A program made the position numbers and the translations under genes. From JANNSW01 sp031431235 (GTDB taxonomy: Bacteria; Pseudomonadota; Alphaproteobacteria; Rhizobiales; Hyphomicrobiaceae), in NCBI GenBank assembly GCA_031431235.1, contig JANPDA010000513.1, positions 1 to 14,175 on the forward strand: a stretch of DNA of 14,175 nt, written 5' to 3'. Under the pieces are notes generated by a model. It was given only the letters and a program-made list of their open reading frames with translations, did not search any database and was not told where the DNA came from. This document shows positions 1 through 6,709 of this stretch, one piece after another (position 1 is the first letter of the stretch; every line of letters begins with the position of its first letter).

Positions 1-2
1 CG

Positions 3-1409
3 GACTATGTGGAGAGCCTGCGCGACGGCCGGTCGGTCATCCTCAATGGCCGCGACGTCGCCGACGTGACGACGGAGCCGACGCTGCTGCGCGGCATCAA
101 GACGATCGGCGGCTACCTGGACGCCCAGTTCGATCCCGCGGTGCGCGATGAGATCACCATGGTCGATGCCGCAACGGGTGAGCGCTCGTCGACCGCGTGG
201 CTGGTGCCGCGCACCAAGGAGGATCTGCGCCGCTACGACCGCATGATCCGCCACTCGACCTACCGCACCTTCGGCGTCTATGGCCGCCCGCCCGACTACG
301 GCCCGGTGAAGGCGATCTCGTTCGTCGCCTGGAACCATCTGATCGGAAAGCGGGAGCCCGAGGCGATCCACAAGATCAATCACTTCATGGAGGTCGGGCG
401 CCGCAACAACCTGACGAGCGCAGATGTGATCGTCGACGTGCAGGCGAGCCGAAAACTGGCGCCCGCCGATGTGAAGGGCCGGCTGCGCGTGGTCGAGGAG
501 CGGCGCAACGGCATCGTCGTCACGGGCGCCAAGGCCGGCAGCTCGGTGCTGGCCCAAGGCAACATCGGCACCATCTCGATGCCGCCGCCGGCCGGCACGC
601 TGCCCGAGGAGTGCATGATCTGGGCGGCGATTCCGGCGAACGCACCCGGCCTCAAGCTGCTGCTGCGCGAGGCCGTGCTGACGGGCACCGAGAACGCCGA
701 GGACCATCCCCTCGATATCGACGGCGAGGAGGCGGACGGCATCCTTCTCTTCGACAAGGTGCTGATCCCTTGGGAGTACGTGTTCAGCTACAAGAACCCC
801 GTCACGGCCGACATCTACAACGTGCTCGGCCAGTTCGCCTTCTTCAAGATCGCGACGCGCCTCTCCTACCGCGCCGAGATCTTCGCGGGCACCGCCCAGA
901 TGATCGTCGAGGCGCTCGGCACCGATCACATCCAGCCGGTGCGGGCGCTCGTTGCCGAGGTCTGCCAGTATGCGGCGCTGCTGCGCGGCATGATGGTTGC
1001 CGCGATCGAGCAGGCCGAGCCGACCGAGAGCGGCGTCATGCTGCCCAGCCACGCCTGCGTGACGGCCGGGCGGCTGCTCTCGATCGAGCACTACCCCCGC
1101 ATCATGCAGCATCTGCGCGAGCTGTCGGGCCAGGGTCTGATGAGCCGGGTGCCGCGCGAGACCTGGGAGCGCGCGGATGTCGGCAGCCTGCTCGATGCCT
1201 ATCTGCCGGGTCATGCCTACTCGGCACGCGAGAAGAACCGCTTCTTCAACTATGTCTGGGATCTGAGCTGCGGTCCCCACGCCATGCGGGTCGCGCTCTT
1301 CGAGAACATCAATGCAACGCCAGCGCCCGCCTTGAAGGAGGAGCTCTATCGCTCCTATGATCGCTCCCACGCCATCAAGTCGATCAAGCAGCGGATCGGC
1401 ATGGATTGA
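3..1409 (+). CDS. HpaB-family flavin-dependent hydroxylase (5' end outside the window)
   Basis: The protein belongs to the 4-hydroxyphenylacetate 3-hydroxylase (HpaB/PvcC) family. These two-component class D monooxygenases have an acyl-CoA-dehydrogenase fold and hydroxylate phenolic substrates with reduced flavin from a separate reductase. The first readable codons encode DYVESLRDGRSV, the usual family N-terminal motif, normally preceded by only a few residues. The frame is open to the left edge, so the GTG at 9 is probably internal and the start lies just outside. About 468 residues are present, close to a full family length. An N-terminal domain spans roughly residues 1-270 (containing AWNHLIGKREPEAI and NIGTISMPPP) and a helical C-terminal domain follows. 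It is the first visible gene of a three-gene run, 17 bases before the deacetylase. No flavin reductase partner (HpaC type) is seen nearby. The substrate cannot be read from the sequence; 4-hydroxybutyryl-CoA dehydratase shares the fold but is less likely. Confidence 0.86.
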   Translation, partial: DYVESLRDGRSVILNGRDVADVTTEPTLLRGIKTIGGYLDAQFDPAVRDEITMVDAATGERSSTAWLVPRTKEDLRRYDRMIRHSTYRTFGVYGRPPDYGPVKAISFVAWNHLIGKREPEAIHKINHFMEVGRRNNLTSADVIVDVQASRKLAPADVKGRLRVVEERRNGIVVTGAKAGSSVLAQGNIGTISMPPPAGTLPEECMIWAAIPANAPGLKLLLREAVLTGTENAEDHPLDIDGEEADGILLFDKVLIPWEYVFSYKNPVTADIYNVLGQFAFFKIATRLSYRAEIFAGTAQMIVEALGTDHIQPVRALVAEVCQYAALLRGMMVAAIEQAEPTESGVMLPSHACVTAGRLLSIEHYPRIMQHLRELSGQGLMSRVPRETWERADVGSLLDAYLPGHAYSAREKNRFFNYVWDLSCGPHAMRVALFENINATPAPALKEELYRSYDRSHAIKSIKQRIGMD

Positions 1410-1426
1410 GGCAAGGCACACAGATC

Positions 1427-2347
1427 ATGGCCACACGACGCCGGCTCATCGCCAATCCCCCGCCCTGGCCGAATGGGGCGAAATGCGCGGTCGCCTTCAC
1501 CTTCGACATGGATGCCGACAGCATCCTGCATCTGGCGCATCACCAGAACGCGACGAACCTCGTCGCGTCGATGTCGATGCTGCAGTACGGGCCGCGGGTA
1601 GCGATGCCGCGAATTCTGGCGCTGTTCCGCGAGTTCGGCATCAAGCAGACCTTCTTCATCCCGTCCTGGTGCATCGAGCGCTATCCCGCGACGATCGAGG
1701 CGGTGCTGGCCGACGGCCATGAAATCGGCCAGCACGGCTATCTGCACGAGCATCCCAACGAGCTCTCCCTCGAGCGGGAGGATTACTGGTTCATGCGCAG
1801 CCTCGAGGTGATCGAGCGGGTGACGGGCAAGCGCCCGGCCGGCTATCGGGCCCCCTCCTATCGCTTCTCGCGCAACACGCTCGACCTGCTGGTGCGCGAA
1901 GGCTTTCGCTATGACGCCTCCCTCATGGGCGACGAGATCCCCTATGGGCTCACCAACGGCAAAGGATCGCTGATCGAGTTGCCGAGCCACTACGCCATGG
2001 ACGATTGGGCGCACTACATGGTCGGGCGCGACTTCAACTACATGATGCCGATCAAGGCGCCCGCGCACGCCATGGATGTGTTCCGTAACGAGTTCGACGC
2101 GGCCTGGCGGCACGGTGGGCTCTGGATCTCGGTGTGGCATCCTTTCCTGTCGGGCCGGCTTGCCCGGTTCGAAGCAATCGGCGAGCTGATGGATTACATG
2201 AAGGACAAGGGCGACGTCTGGTTCGCGCCGCTGTCGGAGATCGCAGCCCATGTGGAGCAGCTGATCGCGAGCGGGCGCTGGACGCCGCGCACCGACCACC
2301 TGCCACAGTATCCCGGCCCGATTCCCGAGCTCGAAGGAGACGTTTGA
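1427..2347 (+). CDS. Polysaccharide deacetylase family (CE4/NodB fold) hydrolase
   Basis: 306 residues from the ATG at 1427; AAGG at 1413-1416 is a modest ribosome-binding site 10 bases upstream, and an in-frame TTG at 1406 overlapping the previous stop is less likely. The NodB-homology motifs are all visible: FDMDAD at residues 26-31 (catalytic base and metal aspartate), HGYLH at 103-107 (the two metal histidines), YRAPSYRFS at 140-148, the LPSHYAMDDW segment near 185-194 and VWHP at 236-239. There is no signal peptide, so it is probably cytoplasmic. That favours the PgdA(Helicobacter)/PuuE-like subgroup, whose members act on small amides or ureides as well as glycans, over a cell-wall enzyme. 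It sits between a hydroxylase and an M20 hydrolase and its stop overlaps the next start (TGATG), so translation is likely coupled. A role in opening an amide or cyclic amide of a small molecule is inference. Confidence 0.88.
   Translation: MATRRRLIANPPPWPNGAKCAVAFTFDMDADSILHLAHHQNATNLVASMSMLQYGPRVAMPRILALFREFGIKQTFFIPSWCIERYPATIEAVLADGHEIGQHGYLHEHPNELSLEREDYWFMRSLEVIERVTGKRPAGYRAPSYRFSRNTLDLLVREGFRYDASLMGDEIPYGLTNGKGSLIELPSHYAMDDWAHYMVGRDFNYMMPIKAPAHAMDVFRNEFDAAWRHGGLWISVWHPFLSGRLARFEAIGELMDYMKDKGDVWFAPLSEIAAHVEQLIASGRWTPRTDHLPQYPGPIPELEGDV
2334..2340 (+). promoter_or_regulatory. Ribosome-binding site that fixes the M20 hydrolase start
   Basis: AAGGAGA lies six bases before the ATG at 2347, an optimal Shine-Dalgarno match. 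The reading frame is open much further upstream (to 2134), but that part overlaps the deacetylase gene and has arginine-rich shadow composition. This site selects 2347. Confidence 0.8.
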
Positions 2348-3609
2348 TGGCTGCTGTCAGAGACGAGCTGCTTGCCGGCATCGAGCGCGACCGCGAGCGG
2401 TTGATCGGCTTCTTGAGCGGTTTCCTCCAGGCCCAGACCCCCAATCCACCCGGCGATACGCGGCCTGCCTACGCCTACGTCCGCGCATTGCTCGACCGTG
2501 AGGGCATCGCCTACGAGACAGTGTTGGTCGAGGCCGAGCTGCCCAACATCGTTGCGACGATCGAAGGGGCGGCGCCCGGCACCGGCCCGGCGCATCACCT
2601 CGCCCTCAACGGCCACATGGACGTGTTCCCCGTCCCAATGGGCGAGGCCTGGACGCATGGCCCCTGGTCGGGCGACGTCGCCGAGGGCCGCGTCTGGGGG
2701 CGCGGCGCCGTCGACATGAAAGCGGGCACCACGGCCTCGATCTTCGCCTTCCTCTACCTCTCGCGGATACGCCATGCCTGGCGCGGCCGGCTCACTCTGA
2801 CGGTCGTCTCCGACGAGGAGACCATGGGATCGAAGGGCGCCAAGCTCATCCTCGATACGAGGCCGGAGTTGCGCGGCGATTGCCTGCTGAACGGCGAGCC
2901 GAGCGCGCTCGGCACGGTTCGCTATGGCGAGAAGGGACTGCTCTGGCTCGAGGTCGAGATCACGACCAGCGGGGGCCATGGCGGCTATCCCCATCTCTCC
3001 AAGAGTGCGACCAAGATCGCGGCCTCCCTGATCCGCGATCTGGAGAGCCTGACGGAGATCGCCGTCGAGCCGCCGGCCGCCCATGCCGATCGGTTGCGCC
3101 GCTCCTATGCCGCGACCGACCGCATTCTGGGCGAAGGCGCGGGCAAGGTCGCGGCTTCCGTCGTCGTCAACATCGGCACCATTACGGGCGGTACCAAGGT
3201 CAACGTCATCCCCGCCCGCTGCACGCTGGAAGTCGATCTGCGCGCGCCGATCGGGCTGCCGATCGACATGCTGAAGGCCCGCGCGCTCGAGGTCGTCGCC
3301 CGCTTTCCCGAAGCGCGCGTCACCGAGATCGTCCGCAGCGAGCCGAACTTCTACCCCGATCCCCACCCGATGCTGGATATCGTGTGCAAGAATGTCGAGG
3401 CGGTGACCGGCGAGGCGCCCGCGCAGATCATCGGGCTCGGCGCGACCGACGCCCGCCTTTGGCGCCATCGCGGATTGCCGGCCTTCGTCTTTGGCCCCTC
3501 ACCCGCTGGCATGGGCGGCCGCAACGAGGCGGTGCTGATCGAGGAGCTCATGACGATCGTCAAGGTTCACACGCTCTCGGCCTACGACTATCTGGCGGTC
3601 CAGAAGTAA
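2347..3609 (+). CDS. M20 family metallohydrolase (ArgE/DapE-like)
   Basis: 420 residues. This is a dizinc amidohydrolase of the ArgE/DapE/carboxypeptidase G2 group, which cleaves N-acyl amino acids or small peptides in the cytoplasm. Visible motifs: NGHMD (His90, Asp92), GAVDMKAG (Asp123, bridging metal ligand), SDEET (Glu157 general base, Glu158 ligand), NGEPS (Glu184 ligand), the dimerisation-domain GGHGGYPH (His211) and GATDARLWRHRGLPAF near 364-380. The last metal ligand, normally a His in an AHxP(N/D)E motif, is absent: the equivalent stretch is GMGGRNE (388-394). This could mark a subfamily with a changed metal site. The gene overlaps the deacetylase stop by one base and ends the cassette. 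Substrate unknown; an N-acyl or ureido intermediate produced by the two upstream enzymes is plausible. Confidence 0.9.
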   Translation: MAAVRDELLAGIERDRERLIGFLSGFLQAQTPNPPGDTRPAYAYVRALLDREGIAYETVLVEAELPNIVATIEGAAPGTGPAHHLALNGHMDVFPVPMGEAWTHGPWSGDVAEGRVWGRGAVDMKAGTTASIFAFLYLSRIRHAWRGRLTLTVVSDEETMGSKGAKLILDTRPELRGDCLLNGEPSALGTVRYGEKGLLWLEVEITTSGGHGGYPHLSKSATKIAASLIRDLESLTEIAVEPPAAHADRLRRSYAATDRILGEGAGKVAASVVVNIGTITGGTKVNVIPARCTLEVDLRAPIGLPIDMLKARALEVVARFPEARVTEIVRSEPNFYPDPHPMLDIVCKNVEAVTGEAPAQIIGLGATDARLWRHRGLPAFVFGPSPAGMGGRNEAVLIEELMTIVKVHTLSAYDYLAVQK

Positions 3610-3620
3610 CGGTGCCGGTC

Positions 3621-3644
3621 CAGCCGTCGCCCGAAAATCGGCTG
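3621..3644 (+). terminator. Weak stem-loop after the M20 gene
   Basis: CAGCCG (3621-3626) pairs with CGGCTG (3639-3644) around a 12-base loop, starting 12 bases after the M20 stop codon. There is no T-run, so intrinsic termination is uncertain. It falls between two functionally unrelated operons, which is the only contextual support. Confidence 0.25.
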
Positions 3645-3674
3645 CAACTCCTCGCTTTGGTCAGGCCGTCGTCC

Positions 3675-3703
3675 TTGCGGCTAGGTAGCCTTTCTGCAAT
3701 AGT
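3675..3703 (+). promoter_or_regulatory. Possible sigma-70-type promoter for the tat operon
   Basis: TTGCGG (3675-3680) and AATAGT (3698-3703) are separated by 17 bases, about 90 bases before tatA, in the 184-base gap that separates the catabolic cassette from tatA. The match is imperfect (four of six in each box), so this is a guess at location and not a demonstrated promoter. Confidence 0.25.
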
Positions 3704-3793
3704 GCCACAAACGCGCGTCAATGTCGGCGCGGTGGTTGGATTCGTGCGCCTTGCCGGAGCCGGTCGACGCCACGCGACAAGGGAGCAGATCAA

Positions 3794-4024
3794 ATGGGTA
3801 CGTTTAGTTTCTGGCACTGGCTGATCGTTCTGGTGATCGTCATGCTGCTGTTCGGCCGGGGCAAGATCTCCGAGCTGATGGGCGATGTGGCCAAGGGCAT
3901 CAAGAGCTTCAAGAAGGGCCTCGCCGACGACGAGACGACGGTCGCGGAAGATCCGAAATCGATCGGCAACGACGCGTCGTCACGAGCCGGTGTCGCCGAG
4001 CCAGCCCGCAACGAGAAGAGCTGA
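3794..4024 (+). CDS. tatA: Twin-arginine translocase subunit TatA
   Basis: 76 residues, typical for TatA. A single N-terminal membrane helix (about residues 6-20, FWHWLIVLVIVMLLF) is followed by the FGRGKI hinge and an amphipathic helix with the family pattern ISELMGDVAKGIKSFKKGL (25-43). The C-terminal tail is acidic and unstructured. TatA oligomerises with the TatBC receptor to form the passage for folded, twin-arginine-signal proteins across the inner membrane. The ATG at 3794 is preceded by AAGGGAG (3779-3785). It is the first gene of tatA-tatB-tatC, with a 76-base gap to tatB that shows no further gene. Confidence 0.95.
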   Translation: MGTFSFWHWLIVLVIVMLLFGRGKISELMGDVAKGIKSFKKGLADDETTVAEDPKSIGNDASSRAGVAEPARNEKS

Positions 4025-4100
4025 GCCGTTCGGCAGCTGAGATGATCCATTTCGGCCGCCAAGCCGAGCCGCACGAGACCCATTCACGGATGAACCGCTG

Positions 4101-4607
4101 ATGTTCGAGATCGGCTGGAGCGAGTTGCTCGTTATTGCCGTCGTGGCAATCCTCGTGGTCGGTCCCAAGGATCTGCCGCAGCTGCTGCGCACGGTCGGGC
4201 GCTATGTGACCTCGCTGCGCAAGATGGCGGGCGAGTTCCGTGGCCAGTTCGATCAGGCTATGCGCGAGGCCGATATGGCCGATCTGCAGAAAACCGTGAG
4301 CGATATCAAGAAGCTCAACCCGATGACGGCGGTCGAAAAATCGGTGAGCGAAACCTTCTCACAATTGAAGGACATCCCCAAGGCGATCGACCAGGCCAAG
4401 CCCGCGGCCGAAGCGAAGATGCCGGCTGGCGAGCCAGGCGCCGTGAAGGAGCCGACGATGCCGGCAGCCAATGATTCCGGCGCAGATGCGCCGCCTGCCG
4501 CGGCAGCTGCTAGCGACGCTGGGGTGCAGAGCCCGACCAAACGATCGGTCGCCGAGCGGGCTGCAGACGCCTGGAAGAAAGCGGTTGGCGATGAGAGCGG
4601 GGGCTAG
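4101..4607 (+). CDS. tatB: Twin-arginine translocase subunit TatB
   Basis: 168 residues. The N-terminal membrane helix (about 5-20) carries the conserved glutamate (Glu8 in GWSELL), followed by the GPKDLP hinge (21-26) and a long amphipathic helical region (27-75) characteristic of TatB rather than TatA. The C-terminal third (about 95-150) is Ala/Pro-rich and probably disordered, with a charged end, as is usual in alphaproteobacterial TatB. TatB with TatC forms the receptor that recognises twin-arginine signal peptides. No strong Shine-Dalgarno is visible before the ATG at 4101; the ATG is chosen because the family always begins MFxIGWSE. The 3' end overlaps the likely tatC start. Confidence 0.94.
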   Translation: MFEIGWSELLVIAVVAILVVGPKDLPQLLRTVGRYVTSLRKMAGEFRGQFDQAMREADMADLQKTVSDIKKLNPMTAVEKSVSETFSQLKDIPKAIDQAKPAAEAKMPAGEPGAVKEPTMPAANDSGADAPPAAAAASDAGVQSPTKRSVAERAADAWKKAVGDESGG

Positions 4608-5421
4608 CAGCGTGACCGACGTCAGCAAGGACGTGCACGACGAGGTCGAGGCCTCCAAGGCGCCGCTGATCCAGCACCTGATCGAGCTGCGTCAGCGCCT
4701 GTTGTGGGCGATGGTCGCGATCTTCGTGGGCTTCGTGATCTGCTATGCCTTCGCCCAGCCCATCTACAACATCCTGTTGTGGCCCTATCAGCTCGCGGCC
4801 GGCTTCGACCAGCCGATCGAGATGATCTACACGGCGCCGCAGGAATTTTTCTTCACGCAGTTGAAGCTGGCACTCTTCGGCGCCGTTTTCCTCGCATTCC
4901 CCGTGATCGCGTCACAGATCTACATGTTCGTCGCGCCTGGTCTCTACAAGCATGAGCGCGGCGCATTCATCCCGTATTTGATCGCGACACCGCTGTTGTT
5001 CATACTCGGCGCGGCTTGCGTCTATTTCGTCATGTTGCCGCTGGCGATGCGCTTCTTTCTCTCGATGCAGCAGCTCGATGGCGACGTGCATATCCAATTG
5101 CAGGCACGCGTTTCCGAGTATCTCGGCCTCATCATGGCGCTCATTCTGGCGTTCGGGATCTGCTTCCAGCTGCCGGTGATCCTCACGCTGCTGGCGCGTA
5201 TCGGCATCGTCGATGCCAAGATGCTGCGCGAGAAGCGCCGCTATGCCATCCTCGCCGTTTTCGTCGTCGCTGCCGTGCTGACGCCGCCTGATCCGATCAG
5301 CCAGATCAGCCTCGCGCTGCCGACGCTGCTGCTCTACGAGTTCTCCATCTGGTGCGTGTCGTTCGTGGAGAAGAAGCAAGCGGCAGCGGCAACGGCGGAT
5401 GAGAAGAAACTCCAGTCCTGA
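4591..5421 (+). CDS. tatC: Twin-arginine translocase subunit TatC
   Basis: 276 residues if started at the ATG at 4591, which overlaps tatB by 17 bases. A GTG at 4612, preceded by a G-run at 4599-4603, would give 269 residues and fits the usual family N-terminus (about a dozen residues before EASKAPL) at least as well. The start is therefore uncertain by seven codons. Family signatures in order: HLIELRQRL (29-37), TAPQEFF (81-87, with the conserved glutamate in the first periplasmic loop), FPVIASQIYMFVAPGLYKHE (103-122) and TPPDPISQ (231-238). Six membrane helices are evident. TatC is the membrane core that binds the twin-arginine motif. In many alphaproteobacteria serS follows tatC; here a DUF4337 gene follows instead. 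Confidence 0.95.
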   Translation: MRAGASSVTDVSKDVHDEVEASKAPLIQHLIELRQRLLWAMVAIFVGFVICYAFAQPIYNILLWPYQLAAGFDQPIEMIYTAPQEFFFTQLKLALFGAVFLAFPVIASQIYMFVAPGLYKHERGAFIPYLIATPLLFILGAACVYFVMLPLAMRFFLSMQQLDGDVHIQLQARVSEYLGLIMALILAFGICFQLPVILTLLARIGIVDAKMLREKRRYAILAVFVVAAVLTPPDPISQISLALPTLLLYEFSIWCVSFVEKKQAAAATADEKKLQS

Positions 5422-5443
5422 GGCGCTGCCCGCGGGCCACCCG

Positions 5444-5472
5444 CTCGTCCAGCGATGCCTTGCGTGGACGAG
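5444..5472 (+). terminator. Hairpin after tatC
   Basis: CTCGTCCA (5444-5451) and TGGACGAG (5465-5472) form a perfect 8-bp stem with a 13-base loop, extendable with one bulge by CCAC/GTGG on the outside. It lies 22 bases after the tatC stop and before the next gene. There is no T-tract, so it may slow or end transcription of the tat operon or stabilise the mRNA 3' end. Confidence 0.4.
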
Positions 5473-5509
5473 GTGGGCTGGTTGAATTGGCCCGCCGGCT
5501 GGGACTGGT

Positions 5510-6100
5510 GTGGCAGAGGAGACTGTCCCCTTGTCGATCGATCCGCTCGATAGCATCGAGAGCTCGCCGCGCGCTCGCTGGATCAGCATCTACATCGGCC
5601 TGCTTGCCGTCGCGCTGGCCGTTTGCGCCATGGGAGGCGACAATGCCAGCAAGAACGCAGCGCGCGCAAATCTCGATGCCGTCAACACCTGGGCATTTTT
5701 CCAGGCCAAGAATGTCCGCCGCAACGACATCAGCCTCGCGGCCGATCAGCTGGAGCTGCGACTTGCCACGGACCCGGCCTTGTCGGTCGAAGCGCGCAAA
5801 ATGATCGCGGCAAAGGTTGCCGAGTATCGAGCCACAACCGCCAAGCTGACGTCCGATCCCGACCGCAAGGAAGGCCTCGACGAGCTGTTCGTCAAAGGCA
5901 AGGCGCTGGAAGAGCAACGCGATTGGGCGTTGCGCCAGGATCCCTACTTCGATTGGGCACAGGCACTGCTGCAGATCGCCATCGTGCTCGCCTCGATCAG
6001 CATCGTGTCGGGCAGCCGCCCGCTCGTCTGGATGAGCGGCACCCTCGGAGTTGTCGGGGCAGTCATGACCCTGAACGGCTTCACCATGATCTTCGGCTGA
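5510..6100 (+). CDS. DUF4337 domain-containing membrane protein
   Basis: 196 residues from the GTG at 5510. The layout matches DUF4337: a membrane helix at about 24-42, the characteristic WAFFQAKNVRR segment (61-71), a long charged helical region (75-145) likely to form a coiled coil, then two membrane helices (about 149-168 and 171-193). Molecular function is unknown for the family. The start is debatable. A strong AGAGGAG (5515-5521) sits nine bases before an in-frame TTG at 5531, which would give 189 residues beginning with SIDPLDS; the GTG at 5510 has only a weak GGGA upstream. It lies 88 bases downstream of tatC on the same strand, separated by a hairpin, and runs into the minus-strand remnants 20 bases after its stop. 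Nothing ties it functionally to Tat. Confidence 0.8.
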   Translation: MAEETVPLSIDPLDSIESSPRARWISIYIGLLAVALAVCAMGGDNASKNAARANLDAVNTWAFFQAKNVRRNDISLAADQLELRLATDPALSVEARKMIAAKVAEYRATTAKLTSDPDRKEGLDELFVKGKALEEQRDWALRQDPYFDWAQALLQIAIVLASISIVSGSRPLVWMSGTLGVVGAVMTLNGFTMIFG

Positions 6101-6120
6101 TCGGCCAGCAGGCCAATCTG

Positions 6121-6321
6121 TCAACCCGGCGCGGCACCAACCCGTTTGCCGGCCGCATCGAGCAGCGTGCAGTCCGCGGGCGCTACTGCGATCTCCACCG
6201 CGTCGCCTTCCCGCAGCACCCGCCCGTCGATCAGGGTGATCGCCTGCAAGCGGATTCCGGACGTCTCGATCAGATAGGCCGCGGTGCCACCCAGATAGGC
6301 GGTGTTGACGACCTTGCCTCC
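6121..6321 (-). pseudogene. Remnant: C-terminal TOBE domain of a PotA-like polyamine ABC ATPase
   Basis: The minus strand reads GGKVVNTAYLGGTAAYLIET, then about 45 more residues including GDAVEIAVAPADCTLLDAAG, ending at a natural stop (6121-6123). This is the TOBE-type domain found at the C-terminus of spermidine/putrescine/Fe ABC transporter ATPases: a beta-strand-rich module ending in a W/APxDC-type motif. The nucleotide-binding domain (Walker A, ABC signature, Walker B; some 250 residues) is missing. Directly upstream the sequence switches to an unrelated nuclease fragment. It retains an intact stop but no start, so it is a truncated pseudogene. Recognition is by eye; a profile search would settle it. 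Confidence 0.7.
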
Positions 6322-6322
6322 A

Positions 6323-6460
6323 GGGCTTTGCGCCGTGATAGAGCACGATGGAGACGAGGGGAGGTAGCGGATTGGGCCAACCCTCCCGCTCCCAGACCTC
6401 GAGCGCATAGCGCAGCAGTTGGACGCGGGTCAGCCGGTCCGACCGGCTCTTGTGCTCGAG
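6323..6460 (-). pseudogene. Remnant: Rpn/transposase_31-type recombination-promoting nuclease core
   Basis: The minus strand in this interval reads LEHKSRSDRLTRVQLLRY, then ALEVWEREGW, then LPPLVSIVLYHGAKPW. That is the hallmark core of the Rpn family (COG5464, PD-(D/E)XK nucleases, formerly annotated as putative transposase_31): the catalytic E-x-K strand (EHKS), the LLRY helix and the LPPxxxxVLYHG strand. Only about 46 residues survive from a protein of roughly 300. The N-terminal part and the long C-terminal part are gone, and both ends run straight into unrelated remnants in other frames. It is clearly non-functional. The catalytic E and K residues are unchanged, which suggests loss by truncation and not by slow point decay. 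Confidence 0.72.
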
Positions 6461-6461
6461 C

Positions 6462-6620
6462 CTTGATCTTGGTGATCACCTCGTTCTCGTCGCCGAAGGT
6501 GCCCTGGACGACCTTGGTCCCGGTCTTGGCGGTGAAGGGCTGGAACGCGTACTTGTCCATCGCCTCCTGCACGACGCCGCCCCAGCCGTCGAACCGGACC
6601 TCGGCGACGGCCGCGATCGC
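6462..6620 (-). pseudogene. Remnant: N-terminus of a PotD-like polyamine-binding protein
   Basis: The minus strand encodes AEVRFDGWGGVVQEAMDKYA, then FQPFTAKTGTKVVQGTFG, then DENEVITKIK. This matches the mature N-terminus of periplasmic spermidine/putrescine-type substrate-binding proteins (WGG motif, F-x-P-F-x-x-x-T-G-x-K-V-V, then the E-x-I-x-K-I-K helix). About 48 mature residues remain of roughly 340. Just before them is an alanine-rich stretch that could be a decayed signal peptide, but no start codon with a ribosome-binding site is seen in frame between here and the deiminase stop at 6710. It breaks at about 6461 into the Rpn fragment. The region 6621-6709 holds nothing else recognisable. 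Confidence 0.72.
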
Positions 6621-6709
6621 CGACCCTGTCCATCGCGTGGAGATGCCGGCGCTGGCCGCTGCGGCAGCGGCGGGCCACTCGCCGCTCAGGCGCCCAGCCC
6701 GCCCTGCGC

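Noticed and set aside
197..1360. A 387-codon arginine/alanine-rich frame inside the hydroxylase gene
   Set aside because: An out-of-frame shadow with low-complexity Arg/Gly/Ala content.
2134..2346. A 71-residue N-terminal extension of the M20 hydrolase
   Set aside because: It overlaps the deacetylase coding sequence, is arginine-rich, and the strong ribosome-binding site at 2334-2340 points to 2347.
2194..3468. A 424-codon minus-strand open frame opposite the M20 gene
   Set aside because: It mirrors the codon pattern of the M20 gene and has no ribosome-binding site or domain.
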